In this document: positions 8,129 through 17,240 of the stretch, in pieces | Position numbering within the stretch: the first letter of the stretch is position 1 | How the letters are laid out: the number at the start of each line of letters is the position of its first letter | Assembly (NCBI GenBank): GCA_035319065.1 | Contig: DATHDM010000376.1 | Span: 1 to 18,135 of the forward strand | Length of the DNA stretch: 18,135 nucleotides | Direction of reading: 5' to 3' | Origin: DASPRM01 sp035319065 | GTDB lineage: Bacteria; Acidobacteriota; Terriglobia; Terriglobales; Acidobacteriaceae | The notes under the pieces: generated by a model | Seen by the model: the letters and a program-made list of their open reading frames with translations, nothing else | Told to the model about the DNA's origin: nothing | Database searches by the model: none | Translations under genes and position numbers: made by a program

Positions 8129-8827
8129 CTAGTCCACCGCTAGCGCAATGTCCCGCCGCTGGAAGATCCAGCAAGCCGCCAACCACAGCAGGGCTGCCTC
8201 CGCAATCGCTCCCAGCACTGCCATCCATGACGCGTTCCAGCCGCCGCTCAGCGAAAACTCCAGGATGGAAGACGCCAGCGGCGACACCGGCAGCAGCAAT
8301 TCCTGCAACGGAAACCGGACACGCGCCATGCCCGCGGCTGCAAGCAACCCGCTCGCGGCAGCCACCGCCAGGATCGGATTCAGAAAGGTGGAAAACAACA
8401 GCGAGGCCGTTCCTGTCATCAGCGAAGCGGCGAGGACCGCGGCCATCAGTGCCAGCAGCGGTCCCACGGCCGCGCCGCCGAATAGCCAGGCGCCCGTCAC
8501 TACCATTGCCAGGCAGCAAATCACCGGGATGCCGCCACAGGCCAGGACAATTCCCATTAGATATTGCTTCCGTGTGATGCCCTTCGATAGCACTCCCAGA
8601 ATCCGCCGCGAGTTCCTCTCGCTCGCAATGACCGATGCGGCCAGAAACGCCGTGAACCCGATCACGTACACCAGTGCCAGCTTGTACAGATACAGCGCCT
8701 CTTCCGCCGACTGCGAGACCTCCTGCCTGGCCAGACCGGCGCTCACCAGTACCCACGCCAGCAGCGCCAGCGTCGGCCACCGGTTCTGGCGCACAAAACT
8801 CCAAGCCAGCAGTCCCGCGATTCTCAA
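8129..8827 (-). CDS. ABC transporter permease (ABC-2-like membrane subunit)
   Basis: 232-residue membrane protein with about six hydrophobic helices and the pattern of ABC-2-type permeases: after helix 2 comes 'ASERNSRRILGVLSKGITRKQYLMG', split by charged residues, resembling the coupling segment of this group. The reading frame runs back to 8953, but that part overlaps the ATPase gene and is hydrophilic and unlike a permease N-terminus. TTG at 8827 overlaps the ATPase stop (TTGA, 8827-8824), and GGGAG at 8840-8836 lies 8 nt before it, so TTG is the likely start. It pairs with the ATPase as a small exporter; the substrate cannot be read from sequence. It converges with nuoN. Confidence 0.72.
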   Translation of the reverse strand: MRIAGLLAWSFVRQNRWPTLALLAWVLVSAGLARQEVSQSAEEALYLYKLALVYVIGFTAFLAASVIASERNSRRILGVLSKGITRKQYLMGIVLACGGIPVICCLAMVVTGAWLFGGAAVGPLLALMAAVLAASLMTGTASLLFSTFLNPILAVAAASGLLAAAGMARVRFPLQELLLPVSPLASSILEFSLSGGWNASWMAVLGAIAEAALLWLAACWIFQRRDIALAVD

Positions 8828-9759
8828 GCGTCCTTCTCCCTCGAGGAATTGCGGTCGGCTCCACCCGGCCGCTTCTCCGTCAGCTCGAGAAAAATCTCCT
8901 CCAGAGTCCGTCTGCGCGGATTCACCCCAAGAATCTCTCCGCCCAGGCTCCACACCCTCTCCAGCGCTGCTCGCTGCTGCTCCCGCCGAACTCTGAATAC
9001 CACTCTGCCGTCACTCGTCGTCGCACCCGCCACCGTACTGGCCGCCACACCATGCGCTGTAACCTCGAACTCGTCGCAGCATTCCACCAGCTCCGCAGTC
9101 CTGCCCAGCCGCACCAGGCGCCCGCGGTTGACGATGGCCACCCGATCGCAAATCAGCTCGATTTCCGAAAGCAGATGTGAACTGAGAAACACGGTCCTGC
9201 CGCGCTCCTTCTCCCCCAGCAGCAGATCGCGCACCGCTACCCGCCCCGCCGGATCCAGCGCCGACGTTGGCTCGTCCAGCACCAGCAGTTCAGGATCGCT
9301 GATCAGCGCCTGCGCCAGTCCCAGTCGCTGCAGCATGCCGCGGGAGAGCTTGCCGGCGTTGCGCCCAGCCACATCGCTGAGCTGCGCGAGCTCCAGCATC
9401 TCTTTCACCCGCACCGCCAGTTCCGCATCACGCAGGCCATTCAGCCCGCCATAGAAGCGCAGCAGATCGCGCGCGGAACGGTGATAGAAAGCGATGTTTT
9501 CGGCAAGAAAACCCACCCTCCGGCGCGTCGGAGCATCACCGAATGGTTGGCCCAGAAGGCGTCCGCTGCCTCGCGTCGGCCGCATGAAGCCCATGGCGAG
9601 GTGAATGGCGGTGGTTTTTCCCGCGCCGTTGGGACCAAGGAAGCCAAGGATCTCGCCCTTCTCCACCGTCAAAGAGCAAGCATCGAGCGCAAGTACCCTC
9701 CGCCCCATCCAGGAGCGGTATTCCTTGGTGATCCCCTGATACTCCAGTGCGGCGGCCAC
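8824..9759 (-). CDS. ABC transporter ATP-binding protein
   Basis: 311-residue soluble ATPase that should power the adjacent permease. Nucleotide-binding motifs in order: Walker A GPNGAGKTT (42-50), Q-loop position occupied by glutamate E87 in 'FLAENIAFY', signature LSRGM (138-142), Walker B LLVLDEP (158-164) with catalytic E163, D-loop SALD, and H-loop H195 in 'FLSSHLLSE'. A C-terminal region of about 90 residues follows, as in drug/multidrug-type ABC-2 exporters (COG1131-like). GTG 9759 is the first start after an in-frame TAG two codons upstream. There is no Shine-Dalgarno, but a TACAAT box ends 8 nt before it, so the mRNA may be nearly leaderless. It lies downstream of the atpE terminator and is probably a separate unit with the permease. 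Confidence 0.9.
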   Translation of the reverse strand: MAAALEYQGITKEYRSWMGRRVLALDACSLTVEKGEILGFLGPNGAGKTTAIHLAMGFMRPTRGSGRLLGQPFGDAPTRRRVGFLAENIAFYHRSARDLLRFYGGLNGLRDAELAVRVKEMLELAQLSDVAGRNAGKLSRGMLQRLGLAQALISDPELLVLDEPTSALDPAGRVAVRDLLLGEKERGRTVFLSSHLLSEIELICDRVAIVNRGRLVRLGRTAELVECCDEFEVTAHGVAASTVAGATTSDGRVVFRVRREQQRAALERVWSLGGEILGVNPRRRTLEEIFLELTEKRPGGADRNSSREKDA

Positions 9760-9773
9760 GAACCGCTATTGTA
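9760..9773 (-). promoter_or_regulatory. Possible -10 box and leaderless start for the ABC operon
   Basis: TACAAT at 9773-9768 (minus strand) resembles a sigma-70 -10 element. Its end lies 8 nt before the GTG of the ABC ATPase, so transcription would begin at or next to the start codon. No convincing -35 hexamer is seen about 17 nt upstream. The atpE terminator just upstream argues that a promoter must lie in this 45-nt gap. Confidence 0.35.
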
Positions 9774-9804
9774 TGCGGTGGGAAGAATACCCATGCCTGC
9801 CCAG

Positions 9805-9837
9805 AAAAAAAACCCACCTCCGCCGCGCGGAGATGGG
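9805..9837 (-). terminator. Intrinsic terminator after atpE
   Basis: On the minus strand, bases 9837-9827 pair with 9823-9813 to form an 11-bp GC-rich stem (one G-U pair at 9833/9817) with a 3-nt loop. It is followed at once by eight U (9812-9805). It lies about 50 nt after the atpE stop and is oriented to end the nuoJ2-...-atpE transcript. It is the only textbook intrinsic terminator I found in the window. Confidence 0.85.
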
Positions 9838-9852
9838 GCTCATCACTTTCGC

Positions 9853-9887
9853 ACTTCTAACTTCGAACCTCTAACCCTTAACGCTCT
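9853..9887. repeat. Degenerate heptad repeat array at the 3' end of atpE
   Basis: Five consecutive 7-bp units on the + strand: ACTTCTA, ACTTCGA, ACCTCTA, ACCCTTA, ACGCTCT. Each begins with AC, and most positions match a consensus near ACYTCTA. The last unit overlaps the atpE stop codon (9886-9888). The array fills the space between the atpE stop and its terminator. Period and register are clear; copies are imperfect, as in an ageing tandem repeat. Confidence 0.7.
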
Positions 9888-10197
9888 ACCGCACCACCTT
9901 CACAAAGATGATCACCAGGGTAAACAGCACCAACGACTCGATGAACGCCAGCCCGAGAATCAGCGCCAGCTGGATTCCTGGACGGGCGGATGGATTGCGC
10001 GCCATGCCTTCACAGGCCGACGAGGCCACTCGCGACTGCCCCAGTGCCGCCAGCGCTACCGCCAGCGCCATTGCAAATCCTGAGGTGATGGCCACCCAGT
10101 TCGGAGCGGCCGCTGCCTCTCCGCCCTGCGCATACGCCGGGGCGGTCACCAACAGCATCGCCGCCACAGTAGTGAACAACGTAATCAGCTTTCGCAT
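9886..10197 (-). CDS. atpE: ATP synthase F0 subunit c
   Basis: Rotor-ring subunit of F0, 103 residues. The N-terminus looks like a cleavable signal: 'MRK', a hydrophobic stretch, and 'APAYA' before Q24; removal would leave 80 residues, the usual c-subunit size. The hairpin is complete: helix 1 with 'LAALGQSRVASSACEGMARN', the polar loop ARNPSARP, and helix 2 with the ion-carrying carboxylate E87 in 'GLAFIESLVLF'. Q54 and S88 occupy sites used as Na+ ligands in sodium-type rings, but the usual proline, threonine and tyrosine of that set are A50, L89 and F92, so H+ coupling is more likely. AGGAG at 10211-10207 lies 9 nt before the ATG. No atpF follows; an intrinsic terminator does. Confidence 0.95.
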   Translation of the reverse strand: MRKLITLFTTVAAMLLVTAPAYAQGGEAAAAPNWVAITSGFAMALAVALAALGQSRVASSACEGMARNPSARPGIQLALILGLAFIESLVLFTLVIIFVKVVR

Positions 10198-10206
10198 ATC
10201 CTGTTT

Positions 10207-10211
10207 CTCCT
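10207..10211 (-). promoter_or_regulatory. Ribosome binding site of atpE
   Basis: AGGAG in a GAGGAGA context lies 9 nt before the atpE ATG. It is among the strongest sites on the minus strand, in keeping with the need for about ten c subunits per complex, and it contrasts with the weak sites of atpB and atpI. Confidence 0.65.
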
Positions 10212-10355
10212 CATGAATTGTGGTCAGTGGGTGGTTGACGTCATCCTCATACAGACGCCCTCACGCTGACACACGCATAAGTCCTTTATCCGCTATAAAT
10301 TGCTTACCACACCTCAAGGCCCGGTTGATGCCCATTGATGTCCGCCCACAACTCT
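10212..10355 (-). other. Leader between atpB and atpE
   Basis: The atpB-atpE gap is 158 bp, the longest spacer of the minus-strand block. It holds an AT-rich patch (about 10303-10279, including ATTTATAG and GATAAAGG) that is unusual in this GC-rich window, and an 8-bp palindrome TGACGTCA at 10236-10243. I find no pair of -35/-10 boxes at proper spacing and no intrinsic terminator. An internal promoter, RNA-processing site or translation enhancer for atpE is possible but unproven. Confidence 0.3.
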
Positions 10356-11087
10356 CTAATGCTCGTGGGCCGTGGCCTCGGCCAGGTACACCGTCGCCAG
10401 CAGCACGAATATGTAGGTCTGAATGAGTGAGACGCCGAGGTGCAGGGCCATGAAGAGAAGCGGTACACCCAGGGGCACCAGCGAAAAGAAAACCAGCGTC
10501 ACCATGTCGCCGGCGAACATGTTGGCAAAAAGACGGATGGTGAGCGACATGATGCGCGCCAGGTGGCTGAACACCTCGATCGGGACCATCAGCGGCGCCA
10601 GCCACCATACCGGTCCCGCAAAGTGCTTGAAGTAGCCCAGCCCGTTGGCGCGGATTCCCTGGATGTTGTAGTAGAACCACGTCACCAGCGCGCACCCCAG
10701 CGGCACCGAAGGAAACGCCGTCGGCGACTCCAGGCTGGGAATCAAACCAATCAGATTACAGCTCAGAATGTACATCCCCAGCGCCATCAGGTAGGGCGTG
10801 TACTGCTCCGCCCCATGGCCGATGATCTCGTTCGCCTGCCCGCTCACGAATCCGTGGATGCCCTCCATCACGTGCTGCAAAGGGCCCGGCTGATCCACCG
10901 AGAGCCGGCTCCGCACCAGGATGAAGAACAGGATCAGCAGGGTCACAACCAGAATCTGCACTGCCACAATGTCGGGAATGGGCTTCGCGGAATCGTGCAC
11001 CTGAATCCCCAGCGCATGCAGCAGGGCGGTGACCGGACCCGCCAGCAGCCGGTTGAGTAGTAGGGTAATCGGCAGTTCCGCGTGCAT
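10356..11087 (-). CDS. atpB: ATP synthase F0 subunit a
   Basis: Stator subunit of F0 that forms the two proton half-channels against the c ring; 243 residues with five to six helices. The essential arginine is R185 in 'SLTIRLFANMFAGD', and the last helix carries 'LIQTYIFVLLATVYL' with the conserved glutamine. 'HGAEQYTPYLMALGMYIL' and 'NLIGLIPSLESPT' match family positions. It lies 29 bp after atpI with no clear Shine-Dalgarno. It ends in '-AEATAHEH', 158 bp before atpE. Order atpZ-atpI-atpB-atpE fits an F0 operon, but the b subunit is not in the window. Confidence 0.96.
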   Translation of the reverse strand: MHAELPITLLLNRLLAGPVTALLHALGIQVHDSAKPIPDIVAVQILVVTLLILFFILVRSRLSVDQPGPLQHVMEGIHGFVSGQANEIIGHGAEQYTPYLMALGMYILSCNLIGLIPSLESPTAFPSVPLGCALVTWFYYNIQGIRANGLGYFKHFAGPVWWLAPLMVPIEVFSHLARIMSLTIRLFANMFAGDMVTLVFFSLVPLGVPLLFMALHLGVSLIQTYIFVLLATVYLAEATAHEH

Positions 11088-11116
11088 TCAGATGTCCGGA
11101 GAAAATTGTGTTGCGA

Positions 11117-11557
11117 CTAGAGCCCGCGATGCAGCGCCACGTAAGCCTCGTATCCCGCTTCCAGCATCATGGCCGCCACCGGCAGGCACAGTCCCGCCAG
11201 GAGTCCATAGAGGGCTGAAGACCAACCCAGGAAGATAACATACGCCGCCACCCCAATCAAAAAGTAGCGCAGCAAAAAGCGCAGCACAATCCTGCCGCCA
11301 CGTTCGCGGCTGTGGGCGTTCACCACCCGGTCGGCCAGCCCGCGAATGGCTTGGCTGAGCCAGTGAAAATTCAGCCAGGAGAGCGCAATGCCCAGCATGA
11401 ACCCCAGGGCTGCGGCATTCCCGAAGCGCAGCCAGCAGGGCACGATCAGCGCCACTCCCACCACCAGGATCAGGCGCAGGATGCGATCCGCCGCCCCCGC
11501 ATAGAAGCGCTCCGCCGCATCCTCGACCAGGTTCGAGGGCTCGCGAGCTCCCGTCAC
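11117..11557 (-). CDS. atpI: ATP synthase subunit I-like membrane protein
   Basis: 146-residue protein with four predicted helices (roughly residues 27-43, 50-67, 91-111, 115-137), of the AtpI/ATP-synt_I type. AtpI is thought to aid c-ring assembly or membrane insertion; it is not a stoichiometric part of the enzyme. GTG at 11557 overlaps the atpZ stop in a GTGA junction, so it is coupled to atpZ. atpB follows after 29 bp. Family sequence conservation is low, so the call rests on topology, size and position between atpZ and atpB. An alternative frame over the same bases (11088-11564) is a shadow with no membrane pattern. Confidence 0.8.
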   Translation of the reverse strand: MTGAREPSNLVEDAAERFYAGAADRILRLILVVGVALIVPCWLRFGNAAALGFMLGIALSWLNFHWLSQAIRGLADRVVNAHSRERGGRIVLRFLLRYFLIGVAAYVIFLGWSSALYGLLAGLCLPVAAMMLEAGYEAYVALHRGL

Positions 11558-11790
11558 CGCTCATCCTGTGAAGCCGCGGTCACCATGCGGATCAACTGCA
11601 CGAAGCCGACTATCGCTCCGAAAATGACCCCCGCGATCATCAGCCAGTGCGTGTGCAGCCACCAGTCCAGCAGCTTCCCCAAGAGCAGTCCCAGAATCAC
11701 CGCCGCCGGAATGATGAAACCGATCTCGGAGTACCGCGCCACCTGGACAATAAAGTTCCGTTCTTTCGGCTGGCCTTGCGGTTTGGGCAT
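11554..11790 (-). CDS. atpZ: AtpZ/AtpI-family small membrane protein (F0F1-ATPase gene 1 type)
   Basis: 78-residue protein with a polar N-terminus and two helices (about residues 23-41 and 49-69). The AtpZ-type pattern is visible: G34 and G38 followed by 'LLDWW', T47, then a glycine-spaced second helix 'GVIFGAIVGF' and a terminal arginine. AtpZ and AtpI have been linked to Mg2+/Ca2+ supply and ATP synthase assembly in other bacteria. ATG 11790 has no Shine-Dalgarno; an extended -10 motif lies just upstream. nuoN2 ends 49 bp before it, and atpI overlaps its stop by GTGA. Confidence 0.8.
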   Translation of the reverse strand: MPKPQGQPKERNFIVQVARYSEIGFIIPAAVILGLLLGKLLDWWLHTHWLMIAGVIFGAIVGFVQLIRMVTAASQDER

Positions 11791-11805
11791 GGCAAGAGGT
11801 TAGCA
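11791..11805 (-). promoter_or_regulatory. Possible extended -10 promoter with leaderless start at atpZ
   Basis: On the minus strand TGCTAACCT (11805-11797) fits an extended -10 (TGnTAnnnT), and its last T lies 6 nt before the atpZ ATG. Transcription would then start at or near the A of ATG. No -35 box is evident and no Shine-Dalgarno is present. It would let the F0 genes be expressed apart from nuoJ2-N2. Confidence 0.3.
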
Positions 11806-11839
11806 GAAAATGCCTGCCTCGCGCGGCGCCCCATCCGGC

Positions 11840-13387
11840 TCACCGGAACAGGGCGGCAATCGCGTTGGCTTGCGGCGCATTCAACGACCAATTCGCGGCG
11901 CGCAGGAAGAAGTCCGGGAAGATGCCGATGAACACCGTGCCCGCGCCGGTGATCAGCAAGGCCAGGCGCAGCCCCGGGCTCATCGACACCGGCTCGGTGT
12001 CGGTCGCCGGGCGCATCAACATCGCGCTGGCGATGCGCATGTAGTAGTACAACCCCACCACCGCGTAGAGCACCGCCAATGCCGCCAGCAGGTAGTGTCC
12101 CGACTCGATCAGCGACAGGAAGATGAAGTACTTGCCCCAGAAGCCGGCCATGGGCGGGATTCCCGCCAGCGAGAGCAGGAAGAACAGCATGAGGATGGCT
12201 TCCGTGGGTGCGCGCGACATCAGCCCGGCGATGTCATCGATCTCGTCTCCGATCACGTCGCGGCGCCGCAGCGAGGTGATCACCGCAAACGCCCCCAGGT
12301 TCATGAAGGTGTACACCAGCAGGTAAACCAGAATTCCCTTGATCCCCGTAGTGCTGGCCGTGCTCGCCGTCCCCGCGATCAACCCCAGCAGCATGTAACC
12401 CACGTGCGCAATCGAGGAGTACGCCAGCAGGCGCTTCAGGTTGGTCTGCGCCAGCGCCGCCAGGTTGCCGCCCGTCATCGTGGCAATGGCCACAAATACC
12501 AGCAGCGGCACGTAGGTCGGGCGCATGGGATAAATCATGTACAGGAAAATGCGCAGCAGCATTGCCCACGCCGCCGCCTTCACCGCCACCGACATGAAGC
12601 CGGTGACGCTGGTGGGCGCGCCTTCATACGCATCCGGCGCCCACTGATGGAATGGCACCGCGGCAATCTTGAACAGCAGGCCAGTGGCGGTGGTCAGCAG
12701 CGCCAGGATGGCCACCGGATCATGCGGGTTGCTGCGCACGTGCTCTTCCAGCTTCAGTGCAATCGTCCTCACGTTCGTGCTGCCCGCCAGGCCGTAAAAC
12801 AGCGAAAGCCCGTAAGCGAAGATGCCGGAGGAAAATGCCCCCAGCAGCAGGTACTTGAGCGCCGCCTCATTGGAGCGCTGATCGCGGCGCAGAAAGCCCA
12901 CCAGCACGTAGGTCGAAATGGCCATCAGCTCCAGGCCGATGAAGATCAGCACCACGTCGTATCCCGCGGCCATGCACATCATTCCCACCACCGAGAACAG
13001 GATCAGCGCATAGAATTCCCCGTGGTGCTCGCGCTCGATCTCCAGGTAGCGCACCGACATCAGGATGGCCACCGCTGCACCCGACAGAAACAAATAGAAG
13101 AAGTACACCGCAAAGCGATCCACTATCAGCGAATCGCCGAAGCCCAGGAAGGCGGCCGCCGCCTGCCCCCGCGAATCCGCCATCCGGTACGCGGTCTGGA
13201 TCTTCCACACCGCCGCGCTCGAGAACACGATGCCCGCCAGCGCCGTCCAGGCATTCGCCCGCTTCCATTCCGCCGGCAGCATCAGATCGATCAGCAGAAT
13301 TCCCAGCGCAAACAGCGACAGCATGATCATCGGCAGCGATAGCAGGTAGTCGGCGCTGGTGAAGAACTGCTGCATCGAGCCGCTCAT
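11840..13387 (-). CDS. nuoN: NADH-quinone oxidoreductase subunit N (copy 2)
   Basis: Antiporter-like complex I subunit, 515 residues, somewhat longer than copy 1 (480). Pump residues are kept: E153 in 'VLIFIGLELMAISTYVLVGF', K240 in 'GLLFKIAAVPFHQWAPDAYE', K270 in 'SVAVKAAAWAMLL', then 'NLKRLLAYSSIAHVGYMLLG' and 'GFWGKYFIF'. ATG 13387 overlaps the nuoM2 stop (ATGA, 13387-13384); a second Met at codon 5 is an alternative start. It differs clearly from copy 1 in the N-terminal helices and loops, so this is an old paralogue or a separately acquired set rather than a recent duplicate. atpZ follows after 49 bp in the same direction. Confidence 0.96.
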   Translation of the reverse strand: MSGSMQQFFTSADYLLSLPMIMLSLFALGILLIDLMLPAEWKRANAWTALAGIVFSSAAVWKIQTAYRMADSRGQAAAAFLGFGDSLIVDRFAVYFFYLFLSGAAVAILMSVRYLEIEREHHGEFYALILFSVVGMMCMAAGYDVVLIFIGLELMAISTYVLVGFLRRDQRSNEAALKYLLLGAFSSGIFAYGLSLFYGLAGSTNVRTIALKLEEHVRSNPHDPVAILALLTTATGLLFKIAAVPFHQWAPDAYEGAPTSVTGFMSVAVKAAAWAMLLRIFLYMIYPMRPTYVPLLVFVAIATMTGGNLAALAQTNLKRLLAYSSIAHVGYMLLGLIAGTASTASTTGIKGILVYLLVYTFMNLGAFAVITSLRRRDVIGDEIDDIAGLMSRAPTEAILMLFFLLSLAGIPPMAGFWGKYFIFLSLIESGHYLLAALAVLYAVVGLYYYMRIASAMLMRPATDTEPVSMSPGLRLALLITGAGTVFIGIFPDFFLRAANWSLNAPQANAIAALFR

Positions 13388-15030
13388 CGGCGCGTCCCCT
13401 CCCCGGGTGAGGGCGAAACCCGCGCCGCGGCCACCGGTGTCGCCTGCGCGCCGGATAGCCGCTGGCCTTCACCGCTGGAGGCGGGTGCAGTTCCCTGGTT
13501 GCCTGCCATCACCCCCCGTCGCTGTTCCGGTCGAACCGTCGTTACCAGGCCGCTCACCGGCTTGTCCAGAATCTGGAAGAACGGCTTGGGGTAAAGCCCG
13601 ATCCAGAAGGCGGCCACCAGCAGCGGCGCAAAACACAGAACCTCGCGCGGCGTCAGATCCTTCAGATGCTCGTTCTTGGGGTTGTTCACCTTGCCGAAGA
13701 AAACGCGCTGGTAGAGCCACAGCAGGTAGGCCGCCGCCAGCACCACTCCCGGAACCGCCCACGCCGCCCACTTCTTGCTCTCCAGGAACGCTCCCTGCAG
13801 GATGGTGAATTCGCCAATGAATCCGTTGAGCAGCGGCAGCCCCATCGACGACAGAAACATGATCATGGTGATCGTGGCATACACCGGCATCACGTTGGAG
13901 ATGCCGCCATACTCGGAGATCTCCCGCGTGTGCCGCCGCTCGTAGAGCACGCCCACGATCAGGAACAGCGCCCCCGTAGAAATCCCGTGGTTGATCTGCT
14001 GCAGCACTGACCCGCTGAGCCCCGCCTGGTTCAGCGCAAAAATCCCCAGCGTGCAGAAACCCAGGTGGCTCACCGACGAATACGCCACCAGCTTCTTCAT
14101 GTCCTTCTGCATCAGGGAAACCAGCGCCCCATACACGATCCCCACAAGGGAGAGCCCGATCAGCCACCCGCGCACTCTAGGCTCCATCACCACCTGCGGG
14201 AAGAACGGCAGCGAAAAGCGGATGAAGCCGTAAGTCCCCATCTTCAGCAGCACCCCCGCCAGAATCACCGATCCCGCCGTCGGCGCTTCCACGTGCGCAT
14301 CCGGCAGCCAGGTGTGGAAGGGGAACATCGGCACCTTGATGGCAAAGCCGATAAAGAACGCCACAAACAGCCAGATGGCGTACTTGAAGTCGATCTGCGG
14401 CGCCGTGATGTAGAGATCCGGAATGTAGAACGTGTAAGTCCCGGTTACCGTGTGGTGGTGGAAGTAGAGGAACAGGATCGCCAGCAGCATCAGCACCGAG
14501 CCCAGCAGCGTGTACAGGAAGAACTTGATGGCTGCATAGAGCTTGCGCGGGCCGCCCCAGATTCCAATCAGCAGATACATCGGCACCAGCATGGCTTCCC
14601 AGAATACAAAGAACAGGAAGAAGTCCAGCGCCATGAAAACGCCCAGCATGCCGGTCTGCAGCACCAGGAACCAGGCGTAGTATTCCTTCACCCGATCTTC
14701 TATCGCCGTCCACGACGAAAGGATCGAGACCCAGCCCAGCAGCGTGGTGAGCATGATCAGCAGAAACGAAATGCCGTCGATGCCCAGCACGTAGCCCGCG
14801 CCGATCGAGGGAATCCAGTTGTTCCTGGCCCCTTCCACGAACTTCCACCCGGGCTCGAAGCGCTGCACCCAGAACCACGGGACCAGCGGAAGCGAGATCA
14901 GAAAGCCGGCCAGCGCGAACAGGTTCGCCACCCAGCGGATGACGTCCTTGTTCTCCTTGGGAAGAAATAGCACGACAAAGGCGCCCACCAGCGGCGTGAA
15001 TAAGATAATGGAGAGAATGTGGTTATACAT
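13384..15030 (-). CDS. nuoM: NADH-quinone oxidoreductase subunit M (copy 2), with C-terminal tail
   Basis: Antiporter-like complex I subunit of 548 residues. Pump residues: E145 in 'FVFWEAMLVPMYLLIGIW', K232 in 'FAIKVPMFPFHTWLPDAHVE', K263 in 'AGVLLKMGTYGF', and the later 'LLNGFIGEF' motif. The protein is about 40 residues longer than usual. The last 50 residues (499-548) are a polar Gly/Ala/Ser/Pro-rich tail ('PASSGEGQRL...SPSPGEGTRR') with no helix and no likeness to NuoM1. ATG 15030 lies 57 bp after nuoL2 without a strong ribosome site; the stop overlaps nuoN2 by ATGA. The core assignment is secure, and the role of the tail is unknown. Confidence 0.96.
   Translation of the reverse strand: MYNHILSIILFTPLVGAFVVLFLPKENKDVIRWVANLFALAGFLISLPLVPWFWVQRFEPGWKFVEGARNNWIPSIGAGYVLGIDGISFLLIMLTTLLGWVSILSSWTAIEDRVKEYYAWFLVLQTGMLGVFMALDFFLFFVFWEAMLVPMYLLIGIWGGPRKLYAAIKFFLYTLLGSVLMLLAILFLYFHHHTVTGTYTFYIPDLYITAPQIDFKYAIWLFVAFFIGFAIKVPMFPFHTWLPDAHVEAPTAGSVILAGVLLKMGTYGFIRFSLPFFPQVVMEPRVRGWLIGLSLVGIVYGALVSLMQKDMKKLVAYSSVSHLGFCTLGIFALNQAGLSGSVLQQINHGISTGALFLIVGVLYERRHTREISEYGGISNVMPVYATITMIMFLSSMGLPLLNGFIGEFTILQGAFLESKKWAAWAVPGVVLAAAYLLWLYQRVFFGKVNNPKNEHLKDLTPREVLCFAPLLVAAFWIGLYPKPFFQILDKPVSGLVTTVRPEQRRGVMAGNQGTAPASSGEGQRLSGAQATPVAAARVSPSPGEGTRR
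13397..13413. repeat. Small inverted repeat inside the nuoM2 tail
   Basis: CCCTC (13397-13401) and GAGGG (13409-13413) flank CCCGGGT, giving a GC-rich imperfect palindrome that codes for the 'SPSPGEG' residues near the end of NuoM2. Palindromes of this look are more usual in intergenic repeats, which hints that the tail arose by read-through into such sequence. Confidence 0.4.
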
Positions 15031-15086
15031 GTCAGTTGCCCGCTAGATGCTTTCTGCCCGACTGCCTTCCTTACCGCCGCCGCACT

Positions 15087-17237
<2,151 letters not shown>

Positions 17238-17240
17238 GAA

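Noticed and set aside
7428..8864. A 478-codon open frame on the - strand across the end of nuoN and the ABC permease
   Set aside because: It has no recognisable motif, switches composition along its length and overlaps two well-supported genes; it is a shadow.
10236..10243. Palindrome TGACGTCA upstream of atpE as an operator
   Set aside because: The same 8-mer occurs inside nuoG (642-649), and no second half-site or known regulator context supports it.
11088..11564. A 158-codon frame overlapping atpI
   Set aside because: It has no membrane pattern, while the frame 11117-11557 gives four helices and a GTGA junction with atpZ.
11810..13342. A 510-codon open frame on the + strand opposite nuoN2
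   Set aside because: It lies antisense to a clear NuoN gene. The product is crowded with Arg, Gln, His and Gly, has no domain pattern, and is what a GC-rich membrane gene gives when read backwards.
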